Shown: positions 7,196-9,816 of the stretch, in pieces
How the letters are laid out: every line of letters begins with the position of its first letter
How positions within the stretch are numbered: position 1 is the first letter of the stretch
Assembly (NCBI GenBank): GCA_039920165.1
Contig: JBDSEG010000314.1
Coordinates: 1 to 9,816 of the forward strand
Length of the DNA stretch: 9,816 nt
Direction: 5' to 3'
Origin: JBDSEG01 sp039920165
Lineage (GTDB): Bacteria; Pseudomonadota; Gammaproteobacteria; Burkholderiales; Burkholderiaceae_C
Made by a program: the position numbers and the translations under genes
Notes under the pieces: generated by a model
Database searches by the model: none
What the model was told of the DNA's origin: nothing
The model's input: only the letters and a program-made list of their open reading frames with translations

Positions 7196-7912
7196 ATGGA
7201 CCTGACCCTCACCTTCAACGGTTTCTGGGCCCAAGTGGCCGCCAACATCGTCGAGATCCTCTCGTCGCCGCGGCAGATCCTGGCGCATGTCGCGGCCGGT
7301 GTCGGCATCACGCTGGTGGTCGTAGCGGCCTTCGTGCGAACCATGATCCCGCTGCGCCTGCTCGCGGTGGGCAGCAATGTCGGGCTGCTCATCTATGGCG
7401 CGCTGCGGCCATCGCCGATCACGATGACCATCGCCGCCGTGCTGCTGCCGGTCAATATCTACCGCGCGATCGAGATGACGCGACTGACCCGGCGCGTCAA
7501 CCGCGCCGAGGTGGCGGGCAACCAGTCCGGGCTGTGGCTGCGTCCGTATATGAAGGCGAAGAAGCTGCGCGCCGGCCAGGTGCTGTTCCACAAGGGCGAC
7601 CGTGCCGACCGCATGTACCTGCTCGTGCAAGGCGAGATGGAACTCGCCGATATCGGCGTCAAGCTCGAGACCGGGCGCATCTTCGGCGAGATTGCCCTCT
7701 TCTCGCCGAACAAGATTCGCACCCACACGGTCCGGTGCGTGACGCCATGCACCGTGCTCGTGATCAGCTACGGCACGGTCAAGCAACTCTATTTCCAGAA
7801 CCCGGCCTTCGGGTTTCACCTGATCGAGCTGCTGGCCAGTCGCCTGGGCAAGGACGTGGAGCGCGTCGAGCGCCGGCTGCGCGAGGTCAATACGCGGCCC
7901 GAACCGCCCTAA
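7196..7912 (+). CDS. Membrane-anchored cyclic-nucleotide-binding domain protein (Popeye-like architecture)
   Basis: This 238-residue protein is likely an inner-membrane sensor of a cyclic nucleotide. Three hydrophobic helices lie at about 29-47, 53-70 and 74-89. A basic stretch (TRLTRRVNR, 95-103) follows and suggests that the C-terminal part is cytoplasmic. The cNMP-binding beta-barrel covers about 119-205: LRAGQVLFHKGDRADRMYLL (124-143), then a phosphate-binding cassette FGEIALFSPNKIRTHTV (163-179). The cassette keeps the Gly-Glu pair and the key Arg (175), but His replaces the Ala usual in the R-x-A motif. A charged helix (LGKDVERVERRLREV, 217-231) may mediate dimer contact. There is no DNA-binding helix-turn-helix, so this is not a CRP-type transcription factor. 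Three helices plus a cNMP domain is the plan of Popeye-domain proteins, but assignment to that family is inference from layout. The gene diverges from the secretion operon. The ATG at 7196 begins the helical region; only a weak GAAG precedes it. Confidence 0.88.
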   Translation: MDLTLTFNGFWAQVAANIVEILSSPRQILAHVAAGVGITLVVVAAFVRTMIPLRLLAVGSNVGLLIYGALRPSPITMTIAAVLLPVNIYRAIEMTRLTRRVNRAEVAGNQSGLWLRPYMKAKKLRAGQVLFHKGDRADRMYLLVQGEMELADIGVKLETGRIFGEIALFSPNKIRTHTVRCVTPCTVLVISYGTVKQLYFQNPAFGFHLIELLASRLGKDVERVERRLREVNTRPEPP

Positions 7913-7937
7913 GGTTGCGAGCTTCCGGGCCGGCGCG

Positions 7938-8360
7938 TCACTTCTCGCGCAGCAACGGCGCGACGATGGCGGCGATCGCTTCCTTCAGCTTGATGCGCGC
8001 GATATCGCGGCACTGCTGCTGGGTGGCGCCCGGCAGCGTGGCGAAGGCGGTCGCGGTCTGCGCAGGCGCGAAGACGAGTGTCTTGCCCTTGCGCGGCACC
8101 AGCATCGCACGCGCCGTCACGACGCAGACTCGCGCATCGGTGAAGCCGCCTTCGACCTGGCTCACGAAGCCCCAGCGGCCGGGCGGATACAGGCGCGCGA
8201 GGCGCGCCGCGGGCAGGCCTTCGAGCCACAGCTTGTCGGCGCTCGCCTTGTTCATCAACTGCTCGGCCGAATGATCGAGCGTGAGGTACAGCGCAGGCGC
8301 CGCGCCGGCCGACACGGCCGCGATCGACAGGACGCAGGCCGGGACGATCTTCGATTTCAT
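7938..8360 (-). CDS. Small exported protein of unknown function
   Basis: I do not recognise this 140-residue protein. The N-terminus MKSKIVPACVLSIAAVSAGA is a clear Sec signal peptide, with likely cleavage near residues 20-23. Cys9 lies inside the signal core without a lipobox, so the protein is probably soluble and periplasmic. The mature part has a strand-like segment DARVCVVTARAMLVPRKGKT (75-94) and then TLVFAPAQTATAF. The last part is helical, QQCRDIARIKLKEAIAAIVA (115-134). Cys79 and Cys117 could form a disulfide. GGAGG six bases before the ATG at 8360 fixes the start. The gene lies downstream of the GNAT pseudogene on the same strand, 57 bases away, and its stop is 25 bases from that of the convergent cyclic-nucleotide-binding gene. 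No function can be given. Confidence 0.85.
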   Translation of the reverse strand: MKSKIVPACVLSIAAVSAGAAPALYLTLDHSAEQLMNKASADKLWLEGLPAARLARLYPPGRWGFVSQVEGGFTDARVCVVTARAMLVPRKGKTLVFAPAQTATAFATLPGATQQQCRDIARIKLKEAIAAIVAPLLREK

Positions 8361-8381
8361 GCAGCTCCTCCCTTGGTCGCG

Positions 8382-8410
8382 CGACTGTAGTCGATGCCCG
8401 GCGCAGCCGG
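8382..8410. other. Two adjacent short inverted repeats between the GNAT pseudogene and the small exported protein gene
   Basis: CGACT-GT-AGTCG at 8382-8393 is a perfect five-base inverted repeat with a two-base loop. CCGGC-GCA-GCCGG at 8398-8410 is another with a three-base loop. They sit in the 57-base gap, just upstream of the ribosome binding site of the downstream gene. No T-run follows on either strand, so neither is a standard Rho-independent terminator. An operator or weak attenuating hairpin is possible, and so is chance. Confidence 0.25.
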
Positions 8411-8417
8411 CCTCGCC

Positions 8418-8914
8418 TCATTCCGGATCGAGCGTTCGATGGAAGAAGGTGGATCCGCAGGGCCGCCCGTCGGGCACGAGCGCAAAGCCCGGCACATCGC
8501 GGCCCGCTGCCAGCCCGAGCGGGCATACAGCCGACAGGCATCGCCGCCGGTCACCGCGTCGAGCACCAGCAGCGTGCGGCCGGATGCGCGCGACGCGCGA
8601 TGCACCAGCATCTTGGCGACTTCGGCACGGTGCGGCTGGTTCGGCGGCAGCGACAGGACGAGCTACACCGTGCCGACAATGCGGCCCGGTCCTGCGCTCC
8701 CAGCAGCACCCGCTCGCCCGACCGACCGCGTCTGCCACGCCTGCCAGAACGCGAGCGCGACCGTCCGGGCGATCGGCAGCATGAAGCGGACCAAGGCGCT
8801 GCCCTCGACGCAATCGATCATCACATCGGCCAGCGCCGGCACCGCCGCCCGCGCGGCTGCAGCGTCCAGCCGCGCGATGTGGATTTCGTCGTCGGTCTCG
8901 GCGTCCGCACCCAT
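8418..8914 (-). pseudogene. Decayed GNAT-family N-acetyltransferase
   Basis: GNAT enzymes transfer an acetyl group from acetyl-CoA to an amine. Pieces of one such protein are recognisable in order across reading frames. The N-terminal part runs ADVMIDCVEGSALVRFMLPI, ALAFWQAW, then GRIVGTV. The central part is LVLSLPPNQPHRAEVAKMLV, then GRTLLVLDAVTGGDACRLYA and RSGWQR. The C-terminal part is DVPGFALVPDGRPC, then STFFHRTL, ending at TGA 8420-8418. Clear lesions are: TAG at 8665-8663 where CAG (Gln of GTVQLV) is expected; an in-frame loss of roughly 15-20 codons near 8585-8600, removing the R/Q-x-x-G-x-G/A acetyl-CoA loop after LVHR; and a one-base loss near 8498-8503 after GWQR. A further pair of shifts is likely, because GERVLLGAQD reads in the third frame at about 8718-8688. 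The gene begins 23 bases after the SMP-30 stop and was probably once its operon partner. The start at 8914 is approximate. Confidence 0.87.
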
Positions 8915-8937
8915 GTCCGCCGCCGGCCTGGCGGGAC

Positions 8938-9816
8938 TTAGACGGCACCGCGTGTATTTACATGCAAGGCATAGATCGAGTGGCTCGCGGCCATGAAGAG
9001 GCGGTTGTTGTGCAGGCCGCCGAAGCACACGTTGGCGCAGCGTTCGGGCAGGTGGATGTGGCCAATCGGCTTGCCGTCGCGGCCGTAGATGCGCACCCCG
9101 TCGGGTGCGGCAGCTTCGGCACCCGGCGCGCCGCTGCTGCCGAAGCCGCACCACAGCCGCCCATCGATATCGCAGGCCATGCCGTCGAGTGCGCCCGGCC
9201 CCTGTGCGTCGACATGGACCCGCTTGTTCGACAGCGTGCCGTCGCTCGCGTGGTCGTAGGCCCAGATCAGCCGGTGCGGCAGGGCCCGGCTCTCGATGAC
9301 GTAGAGGACGCGCTCGTCGGGCGTGAACGCGAGGCCGTTCGGCGCATTCAGGTCGTCGATCTTGCGTTGCACCGCGTCGCTTTGCGGGTCGATGCGATAC
9401 ACCGCCATCGGCGACTCGCTGGCCGCGGGCAGGCCCTCCCAGTAGCCCAGGATGCCGAACAGCGGGTCGGTGAACCATACCGCGCCGTCGCTCGCGCAGA
9501 CGATGTCGTTCGGCGAGTTCAGCCGCTTGCCATCGTAGGCGTCGGCAAGCACTGTGATCGAGCCGTCGTACTCGGTGCGGGTGACGCGCCGCGTGAGGTG
9601 TTCGCAGCTCAGCAGCCGGCCCTGGCGGTCGCGCGCGTGGCCATTGGCGTGGTTCGACGGTGAACGGAACACGCTGGTCATGCCGGTGCACTCGTCCCAG
9701 CGCAGGATGCGGTTGTTCGGGATGTCGCTTACGAGCAGGTAGCGCCCGTCGCCGAACCACTGCGGTCCTTCGGCCCAGCGCATGCCGGTGGCGAGCTGTT
9801 CCACCGACGTGCTGAA
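8938..9816 (-). CDS. SMP-30/gluconolactonase/LRE-family lactone hydrolase; 5' end outside window
   Basis: This is a six-bladed beta-propeller enzyme of the regucalcin/gluconolactonase family. Such enzymes hydrolyse sugar lactones (for example glucono-1,5-lactone to gluconate) using one divalent metal ion. The window shows 292 residues up to TAA at 8940-8938. The likely metal ligands, numbered from the first visible codon, are Glu16 (RWAEGPQW), Asn160 (LNAPNGLAF) and Asp211 (LDGMACDIDG). Asn103 in LNSPNDIV fits the substrate-side position. Blade-like repeats DGAVWFTDP and DGRLWCGFG are also typical. A GTG at 9804 could start translation, but the frame stays open upstream (FSTSV) and relatives have more residues before the RWAEGP motif, so the true start probably lies beyond the right edge. 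Cytoplasmic location is likely but cannot be judged without the N-terminus. The exact substrate is unknown, since family members differ. A GNAT pseudogene follows on the same strand. Confidence 0.94.
   Translation of the reverse strand, partial: FSTSVEQLATGMRWAEGPQWFGDGRYLLVSDIPNNRILRWDECTGMTSVFRSPSNHANGHARDRQGRLLSCEHLTRRVTRTEYDGSITVLADAYDGKRLNSPNDIVCASDGAVWFTDPLFGILGYWEGLPAASESPMAVYRIDPQSDAVQRKIDDLNAPNGLAFTPDERVLYVIESRALPHRLIWAYDHASDGTLSNKRVHVDAQGPGALDGMACDIDGRLWCGFGSSGAPGAEAAAPDGVRIYGRDGKPIGHIHLPERCANVCFGGLHNNRLFMAASHSIYALHVNTRGAV

Noticed and set aside
7913..7937. Possible bidirectional terminator between the convergent genes
   Set aside because: GTTGCGAG can pair imperfectly with bases near 7950-7965, but only with a four-base bulge and a loop of more than 20 bases, and no T-run is present.
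8663..9760. A 365-codon minus-strand frame running through the SMP-30 gene into the GNAT fragment
   Set aside because: Only its last ~80 codons are GNAT-like. The rest is an out-of-frame reading of the SMP-30 gene, whose own frame carries the enzyme motifs, so a fusion protein is not supported.

Overview
The window is GC-rich throughout, and its codons strongly favour G or C at third positions. It carries a two-partner secretion locus of the filamentous haemagglutinin type, a membrane-anchored cyclic-nucleotide-binding protein and an SMP-30 lactonase. Together these suggest a proteobacterium, most likely a betaproteobacterium of the Burkholderiales type. That placement is inference: there is no rRNA or other marker gene here.

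Positions 1-7012 (minus strand) hold the two-partner secretion operon. The transporter gene (7012 to 5270; TpsB/FhaC family) comes first. Twenty-one bases later comes a very large exoprotein gene (TpsA), which starts at 5248 and is still open where the window ends at position 1, so at least 1749 codons are visible. The exoprotein has an extended signal peptide region, an N-terminal haemagglutination/TPS domain, a GTLLLDP segment, about 500 residues of unassigned beta-rich sequence, and then a tandem array of YDG-type repeats. Eight repeats are clear and a ninth is degenerate. The spacing is almost perfectly regular at 261 or 264 bases. The expected scheme is Sec export, recognition of the TPS domain by the TpsB POTRA domains, and passage through the TpsB barrel to the cell surface.

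Positions 7013-7195 are a 183-base divergent intergenic region with a candidate promoter for the secretion operon. On the plus strand, 7196-7912 encodes a three-helix membrane protein with a cytoplasmic cyclic-nucleotide-binding domain. It resembles the layout of Popeye-domain proteins and ends 25 bases from a convergent gene.

Positions 7938-9816 (minus strand) hold, in transcription order, an SMP-30/gluconolactonase gene that enters from the right edge (its start lies outside the window), a decayed GNAT acetyltransferase pseudogene with several independent lesions, and a small exported protein of unknown function. These three look like a separate housekeeping or accessory group with no evident link to the secretion locus.

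I see no tRNA, rRNA, CRISPR array, insertion sequence or attachment site. The secretion locus belongs to a known class. The less ordinary points are the regular YDG array, the unassigned centre of the exoprotein, the cyclic-nucleotide-binding neighbour, and the multiply damaged GNAT gene. All translations were read by eye.
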